A DNA stretch of 64,000 nt from Flavobacterium sharifuzzamanii (GCF_003254585.1 NZ_QJGZ01000035.1:1-64000); one strand, 5' to 3'; positions 15,690-25,280 are shown, counted from the stretch's first letter. Notes: a model not told the origin generated them from the letters alone. Numbers and translations are program-made.

Positions 15690-16482
15690 TCACGCCACAA
15701 CACATTCCATGTTTTTTTCTTCCATAATCTGCATGTCTATTATTTTTTGAGCAACAGTTCCTCTTTCAAATAAACGAATGAATTTGAAAACAGCGCTGAC
15801 AAAATATCCTGGATTCGAAACCAATCGCGCAATTTCTGTTATTCTCTGATCTCTTAATTGCGTACAGGCTTCTCTTTCATTTTCTGGAACTGCTACAAAT
15901 TCGTTAGCAAATTTCCATGCGCCGTTTCTTGCCGTTTCCATACTGAAATCTATAAAGAAGTTGTCTACTTTGCCCGTAAACTTTAATATCCACGTAAGCG
16001 TTGGCCAAATTTTGATGAGGCATTTTTCGACACCTCCAACGAGATTGCTCAAAATGAAGTTTATTTTATCAAAATCGGCTTTTAAATCTTCGATATCTTC
16101 AACTGTAGAAACTTCTGCTGAAGCAATTCCTAAATCGAGATTAATATGTGCATTAATTCCAAGAAGCAAATGCTGTAAAACTATTGGCCAGAAATTTTCG
16201 GCTTGTTCAAAAGCAAATGCCCAACATTCAGACGGTTTTTCTTTGGCTTGATATTGATAATACGCTTTCAAATATCGATTGGCAAAAATAACATCGAGTT
16301 TTTCCATTCGCTCCCCGTTCTGGAAAGAACCTGCCAGAATGCCTTCCTTTACTCTTAAAGTAACTTCGCGATATAAAATGGCAAACAAACCTAAATTACT
16401 CTGGTCTATTTTTGATTTTTCTATTATCTGATCCCAATAACAGAATTACCTCGTCTATAGTTTCAGCTTGTTTCATACTCAT
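15690..16482 (-). pseudogene. DUF5995 family gene with a frameshift near its 5' end
   Basis: The 232-codon frame up to 16388 (beginning MFAILYREVTLRVKEG) lacks the expected N-terminus. Upstream on the minus strand, from ATG 16482 or 16476, one reads MSMKQAETIDEVILLLG and then soon a stop. In the adjacent frame DQIIEKSKIDQSNLGLFAIL runs directly into the main frame. Removing one G from the GGG at 16432-16434 would restore one continuous protein of about 263 residues. DUF5995 proteins are soluble and of unknown function; the HINLDLG motif (NAHINLDLGIA) is visible. Either a real mutation or a sequencing slip explains this. Confidence 0.8.
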
Positions 16483-16589
16483 TTATAATTGGTTATGCTT
16501 AAATTGAGAAGAACGAATTTAATTATTTTAACCGTTCATTGAACGGATTCTATCAACTGTGTGTATTGAAAATCAAAACGAAAAACTGC

Positions 16590-17576
16590 TTATTTCGGTG
16601 CAAATCGATTATGGTCGTATAGTTTTTTCTCTGTGATGTAATACAAAATAAGATTCTTTGTCTGTTCGGCCGTCAAATCCTGATTATAGTTTTTTGCAAC
16701 TACAACTCCCAATCTGTTTTTTTCATCGTTTGAGAGATTTTCAAAATAAGAAAGTATTTCCTCTTTATTTTCAAGTTCGTTAATATCAAAACTTGGAATG
16801 GTTTGCTGCACAGCGATTTCTTTCTTTCTATATGAAACGTTTATTTTCTCTACTTTTTCAGCTTTATTTTCAGAGAAAGTTTTAGCAGGAGCATAATTAA
16901 CCGCAACTTTAGGTTCTGGCTCAGACGGCAAATCTGCAGGATTCATTTTAGAAACTTCCATAAAAATATTTCCTAAAACTACAATCAAAACTATTTTTGG
17001 CAAAAACACAATGATATCGCTGTTAATGACTTTTACCATTTGAAGCGCCGAAACGACTCCATAAACTATAAACGAAAAACCTAAGATTTTAAAGTAGTCT
17101 TTCAAGACAATATCAATTTTTCTAAGACGGTTTCCTAAAATAATATCAATTACGATTAGCACTACACTCGATAACATTAACAGTATGGCACTCGAAATAG
17201 AACTTGCACCAAAAGAGAGTAATGCATTTGCATCGTCGGAAGAAAAATATACTTTTAATGCCTTAAAAAAAACTATCCCAACAGAATAAACTCCTATTGC
17301 TAAAAAAATGAAAGAAACATTTATTAAAGAATTCGCTTTATTGTATTGGAATGTTTTATTCAAAAGAACTTTAAGTACAATAAGAAGTCCTATCCAGATT
17401 AGATTGCTGAAAACAGAAAAACCATTGACTGTTAAACCATGAAGCCAAGTTTGGTCGACATAAATGAAATCTTTGTAAATTGAAAAAACTAGCATTAAAC
17501 CAGCATATACAAATGCTAATATTGCAGCGGTATTATAAATTTTAGGCAAATTTGCTTTTGAGAAAAAGTCGTTCAT
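16590..17576 (-). CDS. Hypothetical membrane protein with cytosolic C-terminal region
   Basis: The 328-residue product has about six membrane helices in the first 215 residues (for example YNTAAILAFVYAGLMLVFSI and KIVLIVVLGNIFMEV), then a Pro/Lys-rich linker and a charged helical C-terminus (LENKEEILSYFENLSNDEK, AEQTKNLILYYITEKKLYDH). No family is recognised. A monocistronic gene on the minus strand; nothing nearby points to a role. Confidence 0.75.
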   Translation of the reverse strand: MNDFFSKANLPKIYNTAAILAFVYAGLMLVFSIYKDFIYVDQTWLHGLTVNGFSVFSNLIWIGLLIVLKVLLNKTFQYNKANSLINVSFIFLAIGVYSVGIVFFKALKVYFSSDDANALLSFGASSISSAILLMLSSVVLIVIDIILGNRLRKIDIVLKDYFKILGFSFIVYGVVSALQMVKVINSDIIVFLPKIVLIVVLGNIFMEVSKMNPADLPSEPEPKVAVNYAPAKTFSENKAEKVEKINVSYRKKEIAVQQTIPSFDINELENKEEILSYFENLSNDEKNRLGVVVAKNYNQDLTAEQTKNLILYYITEKKLYDHNRFAPK

Positions 17577-17696
17577 AGAATGGTTAGTTTGTTAATTGGG
17601 ATTGGTGGTTGTGCCGTCAAAAATATAAAAATATAATTACAAAATTGATTTAACATTTAACACATTTGAGTCTGTTTTTGGCAAAACTAATTTCAT

Positions 17697-17730
17697 AAAA
17701 AAATCCCAAAAGAAAACTCTTTTGGGATTG
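17697..17730 (-). terminator. Terminator for the GreA/GreB-like gene
   Basis: AATCCCAAAAGA at about 17702 pairs with TCTTTTGGGATT ending at 17729. On the minus strand a T7 run follows. It lies about 30 nt after the gene's stop. Confidence 0.85.
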
Positions 17731-17761
17731 TTACTAAACTTAAAACGAAACGGGATTGTAC

Positions 17762-18133
17762 CTACTCTTCTACTTTCAAAATCTCCAATTTAAGATTTCC
17801 TTTTTTAGCAGGCCATTCAACAATATCACCTTCCTTGTAGCCTATCATTGCAATTCCTTCATCTGAAAGAACCGAAATCTTGTTTTTACTCACTTTTGCT
17901 TTTTCTGGACCAACTAGAAGAATTGTTTTTTCTTCGTTATTGATGTGGTCTTTATATGTGACTTTTCGATCTATAGAAACTACATCTTCTGGAAGATTTT
18001 TTCGCAATACCTGCGTGGCATGTTTTAGCTGCCCTAATAAAAGTTCTTCTTCTTGAGCGGTTACTTTTTTTCTTCTTACGTGATCTTTAATTAAATCGTA
18101 GGTTCCTGTAGTTAAAATTATATGTTGTGACAT
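17762..18133 (-). CDS. GreA/GreB-family (Rnk-like) transcription factor
   Basis: The start was placed at MSQHIILTTGTYDLIKDHVR (18133) because the upstream in-frame extension has no family similarity. The 123-residue protein has a short helical N-terminus and a GreA/GreB C-terminal FKBP-like domain (KISVLSDEGIAMIGYKEGDI, VEWPAKKGNLKLEILKV). Full Gre factors have a longer coiled coil that enters the RNA polymerase secondary channel; this protein is shorter, like Rnk-type regulators of nucleoside metabolism. It most likely binds RNA polymerase. Confidence 0.85.
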   Translation of the reverse strand: MSQHIILTTGTYDLIKDHVRRKKVTAQEEELLLGQLKHATQVLRKNLPEDVVSIDRKVTYKDHINNEEKTILLVGPEKAKVSKNKISVLSDEGIAMIGYKEGDIVEWPAKKGNLKLEILKVEE

Positions 18134-18470
18134 GACTTTCTTGTTTGCTTCATTATTTCTAAGATATGACACAACTCTACAGTGAACAGCGCGCAAAACG
18201 GCATATTCAACGATATCATATCCTGAATAAATGAGATTAAATAATAAAAATTAAATGGTAAAATATCCCCTGCCTAGAGTTGTGACAGGGCAAAAGAAAT
18301 AAACTCTTTTGAGCTTTTCAAGAAAGTATCGTCATGCAAATACAGCAATGTGCACATTAAGCACATCAGACAGCTTTTTATTAAATAAAAATTTGCAGTG
18401 ATCATTATAATATTAATTGTAATATGTTAGCAAGATAAGCTTATTTTCTGACAATAAAAAAATTATAACT

Positions 18471-18521
18471 TTACGAATATGGTTTTACGTAAGGATTTTG
18501 ATTTTAAACCATTTACTTTTG
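18471..18521 (+). promoter_or_regulatory. Repeated promoter-like element, copy 2
   Basis: TTACG (18471-18475) and CGTAA (18488-18492) form a dyad, with 12 nt between them instead of 6 in copy 1. The 25 bases from 18487 to 18511 are identical to 8378-8402. TACTTTTG, a TAnnTTTG -7 box, is at 18514-18521. The next start codon is at 18551, a normal promoter distance. The rest of the 18197-18470 gap shows nothing gene-like. Confidence 0.6.
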
Positions 18522-18550
18522 AAAAAACTCTTAAACTATCCTAAAAACAA

Positions 18551-18976
18551 ATGAAACTAATAATCACCACATTACTTTTAATTTTAAAATTAAATTTGTT
18601 TGCACAGTCCAATCAATTTGCTGGTGATTACACTCGTTCTCTTTCTAGCGAAAATCATAAACTTGAATATGCACTTACTTTAAATCAAGACGGAACATTT
18701 GAGTTTCATTACTATTCCAATATACAAGGCGGAACTCCGCAAGAAGTCAATAAATATGGAAAAGGAAAATGGAGCGAAAAAGACAATCTGATTACTTTCT
18801 CTTCTGATAAAACAACAGATTTAAACGAAAAATATACTTTAGATTTTAGCCATTCTACTGCAAGATTTGTCACTAAAAATCCGAGGGATAAAAGTGATAA
18901 AATAGTGAAGACAAAACTTCAATTTTTAGAATCGGAAATCTTATGGATGAGAAGAATTGATATTTTTAAAGTATAA
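18551..18976 (+). CDS. Hypothetical secreted protein
   Basis: The 141-residue product has a signal peptide (MKLIITTLLLILKLNLFAQS) and a beta-rich mature part: GDYTRSLSSENHKLEYALTL, GTFEFHYYSN, GKGKWSEKDNLITFSSD. This is the strand pattern of small lipocalin-like periplasmic proteins in Bacteroidetes, often labelled hypothetical. It sits directly after the repeated promoter-like element and 5 nt before the LprI-like gene, so the two are probably one operon. Confidence 0.75.
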   Translation: MKLIITTLLLILKLNLFAQSNQFAGDYTRSLSSENHKLEYALTLNQDGTFEFHYYSNIQGGTPQEVNKYGKGKWSEKDNLITFSSDKTTDLNEKYTLDFSHSTARFVTKNPRDKSDKIVKTKLQFLESEILWMRRIDIFKV

Positions 18977-18981
18977 ATGAA

Positions 18982-19398
18982 ATGAAAAAAATATTTGTTT
19001 TGATTTTTCTTCTTCTTCTATCAATTGTAGCATTTTCACAAACCAAAAAAGAGAATCCAATTGATGTTTTAGAATCAAAATGTCTTAATAAAGACAACAT
19101 TTCTAATGCCGACATGTGCAATTGCACCATACAAGCTCGTGAATCTTGGGACAAAGAATTGAACAAATATTACAATTTACTGAAAACGAAACTCCCAAAA
19201 GAAGCCTTTGAAACTTTGAAGGAATCTCAAAAGCAATGGCTTGTTTATCGCGACAAAGAATATAGCTTTATTTCGAAATACTTTTACGAAGTAAAGCAAG
19301 GAACCATGTGGTATGCTGTTGCCGAAAATAAAAAGAAAGAAATTGTAAAAGCAAGAGCAGTCGAATTGGAAGTATATTACAAAATGTTAGAATATTAA
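18982..19398 (+). CDS. Lysozyme-inhibitor LprI-like (DUF1311) protein
   Basis: A 138-residue exported protein: signal peptide to about residue 18, then a DUF1311/LprI N-terminal-type domain with Cys-containing NADMCNCTIQARESWDKELN and KESQKQWLVYRDKEYSF. In mycobacteria LprI inhibits lysozyme; most homologues are untested. The preserved Cys residues (MCNC) may form a disulphide. Overlapping context with the preceding secreted protein (5-nt gap) suggests a shared envelope role. Confidence 0.85.
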   Translation: MKKIFVLIFLLLLSIVAFSQTKKENPIDVLESKCLNKDNISNADMCNCTIQARESWDKELNKYYNLLKTKLPKEAFETLKESQKQWLVYRDKEYSFISKYFYEVKQGTMWYAVAENKKKEIVKARAVELEVYYKMLEY

Positions 19399-19408
19399 AA
19401 AATTAGAA

Positions 19409-19912
19409 ATGAATCATTCTCTTATAATTGTTTTAAAAAAATATACTCCAATCTTTTCTATCGTTTTCTTTTTCGTGAGTGCATTTTTGATATATTATGA
19501 CATATTCTATTTTTTATTACTATTAGGTGTTTTACTCTTATCAGTATCAATCTTAGTTCTTAATTTTTTAAGTGACATTGATAAAACAGGAATCGAAATT
19601 TTCGAAAAAATCGTTGCTTACGACTCAGATGAAGATGGTCATAAAACCCCTATAATTGAGTTTCAAACTTCTGACGGAAAGTTTTTTAAAGGAACTCCAC
19701 TTATTCATTCCTCATCAGACGTAGATAAATTTCGGTCGTATCAGGAAAATATAAATAAAAAAGTCAAAATACTTTACAGTGCAGATTGTCCTGAAAATTT
19801 TATTATAAAAGGAAAAACTTATATCTTTTTTTTGAACCTCGTGGCTATTGTTAGTTTGGCATTTATAATTTGTTCAATTGCAAAACTTTTGGGATATAAT
19901 ATAATCTTCTAA
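19409..19912 (+). CDS. DUF3592-like membrane protein
   Basis: This 167-residue protein has N-terminal helices at about 12-30 and 33-54, a beta-rich soluble middle (IVAYDSDEDGHKTPIIEFQT, VKILYSADCPENFIIKGK) and a C-terminal helix ending GYNIIF. That order, with a conserved VxYdPxxPxxfii-type segment before the last helix, matches DUF3592 proteins. It follows the LprI-like gene by 10 nt and is likely in the same operon. Function unknown. Confidence 0.75.
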   Translation: MNHSLIIVLKKYTPIFSIVFFFVSAFLIYYDIFYFLLLLGVLLLSVSILVLNFLSDIDKTGIEIFEKIVAYDSDEDGHKTPIIEFQTSDGKFFKGTPLIHSSSDVDKFRSYQENINKKVKILYSADCPENFIIKGKTYIFFLNLVAIVSLAFIICSIAKLLGYNIIF

Positions 19913-20009
19913 AATCATTTTTCGAATTTGCACGAACAACTTAGAATCTTAGAGCCTTTGCCCCTTTCTTCAAAATTCCTTAATTTCGCTACAAATAAGA
20001 AAAGGAAAA

Positions 20010-22319
20010 ATGAAGGTCTGTATTGCTGAGAAACCAAGTGTAGCACGCGAAATCGCATCTGTTTTGGGCGCGAATACCAAACATGACGGATATTATGAAG
20101 GCAATGGCTACGCTGTGACCTACACTTTTGGGCATTTATGCACCTTAAAAGAACCCAACGATTATAAACCGCACTGGAAAAGCTGGGATTTGAACAATCT
20201 TCCTATGCTTCCTGAGAAATTTGAAACCAAAGTCGTTCAAAATTCCGGAATTCAGAAACAGTTTAAAATTATTAAAAGCCTTTTCGAAAAAGCCGATGTG
20301 GTTATAAACTGCGGGGATGCTGGACAAGAAGGAGAATTGATTCAGCGTTGGGTGATGAATGAAGCCCATTATAAAGGTGAAATTCAGCGCTTATGGATTT
20401 CATCGCTTACTACAGAAGCTATTAAAGAAGGGTTTGAAAACCTAAAACCTTCTTCTAATTACGATAATTTATTCTATGCTGGATTTTCTAGAGCCATTGG
20501 AGATTGGCTTTTAGGAATGAATGCAACGCGTTTGTATACCGTAAAACATGGCGGTTATAAACAGGTTTTATCGATTGGCCGTGTGCAGACACCAACGCTG
20601 GCAATGGTTGTGGATCGTTTTAGAGAAATAGAAAACTTTAAACCTCAACCGTATTGGGAATTGCAGACTTTGTACAGAGAAACGCTTTTTAGTTATGAAG
20701 AAGGTCGGTTTCTAAAGAAAGAAGACGGAGAAATTATAGCGGCAAAAGTTAAAGAAAGTGATTTTGAAATTGTTTCTGTAGATAAAAAAAACGGAAACGA
20801 ATATGCTCCAAAGCTTTTTGACTTAACAGGTTTACAGGTGTATTGCAACCAGAAATTCGGATTTTCAGCAGAGGAAACGTTGAAAATTGCACAAACTTTA
20901 TACGAACAGAAAGTAATTACATATCCCAGAGTAGATACGACTTTTTTACCTGGGGATATTTATCCTAAAGTGCCGGGGATTTTGCAGAAATTGACCAATT
21001 ATGCCGAATTGACTCAGCCTATTTTGGAGAAAAAAATCAAGAAATCGCCAAAGGTTTTCAACGACAAAAAAGTAACCGATCACCACGCGATTATTCCAAC
21101 TGGAGTTCAAAACAATCTGCCTCATAACCAACAGCAGGTTTATGATATTATTACAAGACGTTTTATTGCTGTTTTTTATGATGATTGTTTGGTTGCCAAC
21201 ACAACCGTAATCGGAAAAGCAGCTGATGTAACTTTTAAAGCAACAGGAAAAGAAATCTTAAAAAAAGGTTTTCGTGTTGTTTTTGAAGATCCAAATACAA
21301 AGGAAAAAGAACCCGATTTATTGCCAAGTTTTACTGTAGGCGAAAAAGGTCCGCATGAACCTTCTTTCCTTCAAAAAGAAACCAAACCGCCCAATCAGTT
21401 TACAGAAGCAACTTTATTGCGCGCCATGGAAACGGCTGGAAAACAGGTTGACGATGAGGATTTGCGCGAATTGATGAAAGAAAACGGAATCGGACGTCCC
21501 TCAACTCGTGCGAATATTATTGAGACGCTTTTCAAACGTCAGTATATTGTTCGAAATAAAAAACAGGTTTTACCAACTTTAACAGGAATTCAATTGATTG
21601 ATACGATTCAGAATGAATTGGTAAAATCGGCTGAACTTACGGGAACTTGGGAAAAACAATTGAAAGATATTGAAAAAGGAACTTTCACCGCTGCGGCTTT
21701 CATTAGAAACATGAAACGCATGGTTGAAGCTTTGGTTTACGAAGTTCGAAGCGAAACCAAACATGCCAATATTTCGCATGCGGCAACGATACAAAAACCA
21801 GTTGTAAAAGCAGAAAAAGAGAAAAAGAAAGCTGCTGGAATTTCGGCAGAAACTTGTCCGAAATGCCAAAAAGGAAATATACTAAAAGGAAAATCAGCTT
21901 TTGGTTGCAGCGAATACAAATCGGGCTGTGATTTTGTACTGCCTTTTGTTTTTCATGATAAAAAAATTACGGAAAGCCAATATTTAAGATTGGTACAAAA
22001 AGGTTCTACAGTAAATATAAAAGGCTTTAAAACTGATTCTGGAACTGTTGAGGGTTTAATTCGTTTTGAAGAAAATTACAAACTGAAACTAGAGCCAAAG
22101 AAAACAGATAAAAAAGCTGAAGCAAAAGAAAGTTCGGATGCTTTGACTTGTCCGAAATGCAAAAAAGGAACGATTCTAAAAGGCAAAACGGCTTATGGCT
22201 GCGCCGAATACAAATCAGGCTGTGATTTTAAAGTAACTTTTGATGAAGTTCGTGCAAAATTAAAAGACCAAAAACCTACAAAGGAATTGGTTTATTCTAT
22301 TTTGAGTGAAAGCGTTTAA
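20010..22319 (+). CDS. topB: DNA topoisomerase III
   Basis: The 769-residue type IA topoisomerase relaxes negative supercoils and decatenates DNA. The Toprim domain holds CIAEKPSVAREIA and the acidic triad DAGQEGE. SIGRVQTPTLAMVVDR is the usual core motif. The catalytic tyrosine is Tyr305 in TYPRVDTTFLP. The C-terminus carries two similar zinc-ribbon repeats (CPKCQKGNILKGKSAFGCSE and CPKCKKGTILKGKTAYGCAE) about 100 residues apart, which may bind single-stranded DNA. Full length and ordinary for Bacteroidetes. Confidence 0.96.
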   Translation: MKVCIAEKPSVAREIASVLGANTKHDGYYEGNGYAVTYTFGHLCTLKEPNDYKPHWKSWDLNNLPMLPEKFETKVVQNSGIQKQFKIIKSLFEKADVVINCGDAGQEGELIQRWVMNEAHYKGEIQRLWISSLTTEAIKEGFENLKPSSNYDNLFYAGFSRAIGDWLLGMNATRLYTVKHGGYKQVLSIGRVQTPTLAMVVDRFREIENFKPQPYWELQTLYRETLFSYEEGRFLKKEDGEIIAAKVKESDFEIVSVDKKNGNEYAPKLFDLTGLQVYCNQKFGFSAEETLKIAQTLYEQKVITYPRVDTTFLPGDIYPKVPGILQKLTNYAELTQPILEKKIKKSPKVFNDKKVTDHHAIIPTGVQNNLPHNQQQVYDIITRRFIAVFYDDCLVANTTVIGKAADVTFKATGKEILKKGFRVVFEDPNTKEKEPDLLPSFTVGEKGPHEPSFLQKETKPPNQFTEATLLRAMETAGKQVDDEDLRELMKENGIGRPSTRANIIETLFKRQYIVRNKKQVLPTLTGIQLIDTIQNELVKSAELTGTWEKQLKDIEKGTFTAAAFIRNMKRMVEALVYEVRSETKHANISHAATIQKPVVKAEKEKKKAAGISAETCPKCQKGNILKGKSAFGCSEYKSGCDFVLPFVFHDKKITESQYLRLVQKGSTVNIKGFKTDSGTVEGLIRFEENYKLKLEPKKTDKKAEAKESSDALTCPKCKKGTILKGKTAYGCAEYKSGCDFKVTFDEVRAKLKDQKPTKELVYSILSESV

Positions 22320-22327
22320 AAGTTTTT

Positions 22328-22659
22328 TTGGCCACGAATTTCACAAATTTCCGCGAATTATTTTTTGAAAATTACTGTGTCTATAATATTTGCCACAGAT
22401 TAAAATGATTAGCACAGATTTATTTTTTTTGCCACGAATTACACTAATTTATTTCACGCAGATTTTGCAGATTTGTGCAGATTAATTAGATTTTATTAAT
22501 CTAAATATGCATGGATCAGCTTAAATCTTTTTAAATCTGCGTGAAATAAAAAAAGAAAACTTGTGCAAAACACACAGGAAAAAAATCATTTTAATTCTTC
22601 TAATCTGTGGCAGGCATCAAAAAATTAATTCGCGAAAATTAGTGCAATTTGTGGCAAAC
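22328..22659. repeat. Long nested imperfect palindrome
   Basis: The outer arms, GGCCACGAATTTCACAAATT from 22330 and AAATTAGTGCAATTTGTGGC ending about 22655, pair over about 42 bases with mismatches. Inside, GCCACAGATTA pairs with TAATCTGTGGC, and ATTTCACGCAGATTT with AAATCTGCGTGAAAT. The whole 380-bp gap between topB and the next gene is this structure. No gene or promoter is obvious in it. Confidence 0.8.
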
Positions 22660-22699
22660 ATTTTTTTCATACATTAGTGCTATCAAAAACCTAATAAAT

Positions 22700-23176
22700 A
22701 TGTTTCAGAAAATTACTCTTTTTGCTCTTGTATTGGCCGCAGTTTCTTGCCAGAAAAAAGAAACCGTTGAAAAAGATAAAATCAAAAAAGCCGACTGGTT
22801 AATCGGGAACTGGGAAAACAAAACTCAAGATGGAGTTTTATCTGAAAACTGGCAAAAATTAAACGATAGTACTTTTAGTGCTGTTTCTTATTTTATAAAG
22901 GGAAAAGATACCATTCATTCTGAAAGTATTATTTTGGCACAATTAGGCGAAACGTTGACTTATAAAGCAACCGTAAAAGGTCAAAACGACGATAAACCTG
23001 TTTTCTTCCCATCAACTTCTGAAACAGAACAAAAATTGGTTTTCGAGAATCCAAAACACGATTATCCTCAAAAAATTACGTATACAAAAGGTGCCAATAA
23101 TACTTTGACAGCTGAGATTTCTGGAAATCTGAACGGAAAACCGAGCTCTGAGAAGTTTGTTATGACGAAGAAGTAA
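22700..23176 (+). CDS. DUF6265 family lipoprotein
   Basis: The start was placed at MFQKITLFALVLAAVSCQKK (22700), which gives a proper lipoprotein signal with Cys17; the upstream extension runs into the palindrome. The mature part begins WLIGNWENKTQDGVLSENWQ and ends with FENPKHDYPQKITYTKG, matching DUF6265, a lipocalin-like exported family of unknown role. The predicted protein has 158 residues. Confidence 0.85.
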   Translation: MFQKITLFALVLAAVSCQKKETVEKDKIKKADWLIGNWENKTQDGVLSENWQKLNDSTFSAVSYFIKGKDTIHSESIILAQLGETLTYKATVKGQNDDKPVFFPSTSETEQKLVFENPKHDYPQKITYTKGANNTLTAEISGNLNGKPSSEKFVMTKK

Positions 23177-23211
23177 GCAAATAGAAATTTAGTAATCCTA
23201 TTTAATATTAG

Positions 23212-23949
23212 ATGAGAATATATTCATCGCTTCAAATTGGCGATTACCATCAAAATAATTGTGAAGATCATTTATTTGTTGGCGAATATGGTAAAAATAA
23301 AATTCTTTGCGCTGTGATGGATGGTTGTACCACTGCTTTAGAAAGTCAATTTGCTTCCTTACTAGTTGGGAAAATTCTAAAAAAAATCTGCATAGAAAAA
23401 GGTTATAAAGAATTTATTGAAAAAAAGTCAGAACCTATTCTTCCAGAAGAAAATCTAAAGCTTATTTTACAAGATTTATTAAGTGAGCTCCGTATTGTCA
23501 AAAATCAGCTGCTAATTGATGAAAAAGAATTACTGACAACGCTAATAATTCTTGTATTTGACAAAGAACAAGAAAGTGGTATTGTATTGGTAATTGGTGA
23601 TGGTCTAGTAAATATAAACGGAAAAATAACGGAGTTTGAACAAGACAACAAACCCGATTATTTAGGTTTTCATCTTACTGAGGATTTTCAAACTTTTTAC
23701 AATTTACAAAACCAAAAAATCACATTCAATACACTAGACGATATTAGTATTTCTACTGATGGCATTTTTACTTTCGAAAAATTGCTACCAAAGAAATCTA
23801 AAGAAGAAATTGATGTAATTCAATTTTTGACAATTGACAAAGTAAACTCTGAAAAGGATGATATGTTTGCTTTTAAACTAAAAATATTAGAAAATGAGTT
23901 CGGGTTAAAACCAACAGATGATTTCTCAATTATTAGAATAATTAAATAA
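23212..23949 (+). CDS. PP2C-like protein phosphatase domain protein
   Basis: This 245-residue protein has a PP2C-like layout: QNNCEDHLFVGEYGK, ILCAVMDGCTTALESQFASL for the metal-binding aspartate, LVIGDGLVNINGK, and a late DDISISTDGIF. The usual serine/threonine phosphatase aspartates are therefore at least partly present. The short spacing suggests a degenerate or single-domain form, so activity is not certain. It lies 35 nt after the DUF6265 gene. Confidence 0.75.
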   Translation: MRIYSSLQIGDYHQNNCEDHLFVGEYGKNKILCAVMDGCTTALESQFASLLVGKILKKICIEKGYKEFIEKKSEPILPEENLKLILQDLLSELRIVKNQLLIDEKELLTTLIILVFDKEQESGIVLVIGDGLVNINGKITEFEQDNKPDYLGFHLTEDFQTFYNLQNQKITFNTLDDISISTDGIFTFEKLLPKKSKEEIDVIQFLTIDKVNSEKDDMFAFKLKILENEFGLKPTDDFSIIRIIK

Positions 23950-23987
23950 ATGAATTTATAAAGTATTTTTATTCGCTGCAAAAAAAA

Positions 23988-25148
23988 TCACTCATTCTCC
24001 CCAATCTTATTCACCATAAAAATCATCAGAATACCTAAAAGCGCCATTACGAAAAAAGCCCATTTCATGCTTGAATATTCAGAGATAAAACCAACCATTG
24101 GCGGAACTAGTAAAAACCCAAGATAGCCAATTGTAGATATTGAAGTTAAAGCAGAACCACTGCTTAATTTTGAAGATCTTCCTGCAATACTAAACACTAA
24201 CGGAACTACGCAAGAAACTCCAAATCCGATTAAAACATAACCGAAAATAGTTGGATACGCATAAGGCAAAATAAAACAAAGACCGAAACCAGCTGTTATT
24301 AATATTCCGCTGTAAAGCAGGATTTTTTTTGTTCCAAATTTCATTACACCATAATCTCCAAAAATACGTCCTAAAGTTACAGCCGAAGCAAAAAATACAA
24401 ACGCAGCGCTGGTTAGTTTTGGTGAAGCTTTTAATATATTTTCGAAATAAATTCCGCTCCAGTCGTACATTGTATTTTCGCAAGCCATAGAAACAAAACA
24501 AATCAGAGAAAATTTTACCAGATTCTTTTCTGGCATTGAGAAGAACTTCTTTTTAACCGGAACAGGTTCGTTGTGAATGCTCATCGGGTAAAAACAAGCC
24601 GTCAACGCCAGCATAAAAACACTCACTCCCAATAAATGATGTGATGGCGCAATTTTCTGCGTTACCATTACATAACCTAATCCCGCTCCCGAAAAAACGG
24701 CAATACTCCAAACGGCATGAAAACGCGTAATAATCGATTTTGGATATAATTTCTGCACTTCTAGAGATTGTGCATTTATAGATAAATTAAAAATATTACG
24801 AGAAGCTCCAAAGAACAAAAGTATAATAACTAACTGCCAAACAAATGCTGCCAAACCTGGCAAAGAAAGCGCAACATTGAACATAACCGCACCAAGCAAC
24901 ATAATATAACGGCTACTGTATTTGTTTAACAGTTTTCCTGTAAAAGGCATCGTCAACATTAAACCGATTGGAAAAGCAAATAAAACAGCTCCAAATTCAG
25001 CTTCAGATAATTTTAATTGGGCTTGTATATGTGGGATTCTCGAAACCCAAGAAGAATAACCAAAACCAGAGAGAAAGAAAAAAACTGTGTTGGCAATGCG
25101 ATATCCTCGAGGCGTATTTTGAATCTTTTTAAAGAATGGTAAAATCAT
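23988..25148 (-). CDS. MFS transporter
   Basis: The 386-residue product has 12 predicted membrane helices and MFS features: a cytoplasmic loop with GKLLNKYSSRYIMLLG between helices 2 and 3, and GDYGVMKFGTKKILLYSG in the matching loop of the second half. The N-terminus GFGYSSWVSRIPHIQAQL resembles the YbjJ/FucP-like group. The substrate cannot be told. A TAATTTTG box lies upstream on the minus strand at 25168-25175. Confidence 0.9.
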   Translation of the reverse strand: MILPFFKKIQNTPRGYRIANTVFFFLSGFGYSSWVSRIPHIQAQLKLSEAEFGAVLFAFPIGLMLTMPFTGKLLNKYSSRYIMLLGAVMFNVALSLPGLAAFVWQLVIILLFFGASRNIFNLSINAQSLEVQKLYPKSIITRFHAVWSIAVFSGAGLGYVMVTQKIAPSHHLLGVSVFMLALTACFYPMSIHNEPVPVKKKFFSMPEKNLVKFSLICFVSMACENTMYDWSGIYFENILKASPKLTSAAFVFFASAVTLGRIFGDYGVMKFGTKKILLYSGILITAGFGLCFILPYAYPTIFGYVLIGFGVSCVVPLVFSIAGRSSKLSSGSALTSISTIGYLGFLLVPPMVGFISEYSSMKWAFFVMALLGILMIFMVNKIGENE

Positions 25149-25280
25149 GAAGTCGTTTTTCAGACTGCAAAATTAAGTCTTTTTAAAGTTTATGTCACTA
25201 CAACTTCTAATAAGAATTTTGATTAAATGCTCTAAAATCAACATTTAACAATTTCGATACTAAATGAGAAAAAAATAAAA

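Noticed and set aside
18134..18196. Upstream extension of the GreA/GreB-like gene
   Set aside because: The added 21 residues have no family similarity; the Met at 18133 starts the usual domain.
22649..22699. Upstream extension of the DUF6265 gene (MWQTFFSYIS...)
   Set aside because: It runs into the palindromic repeat and spoils the lipoprotein signal peptide; the Met at 22700 fits.
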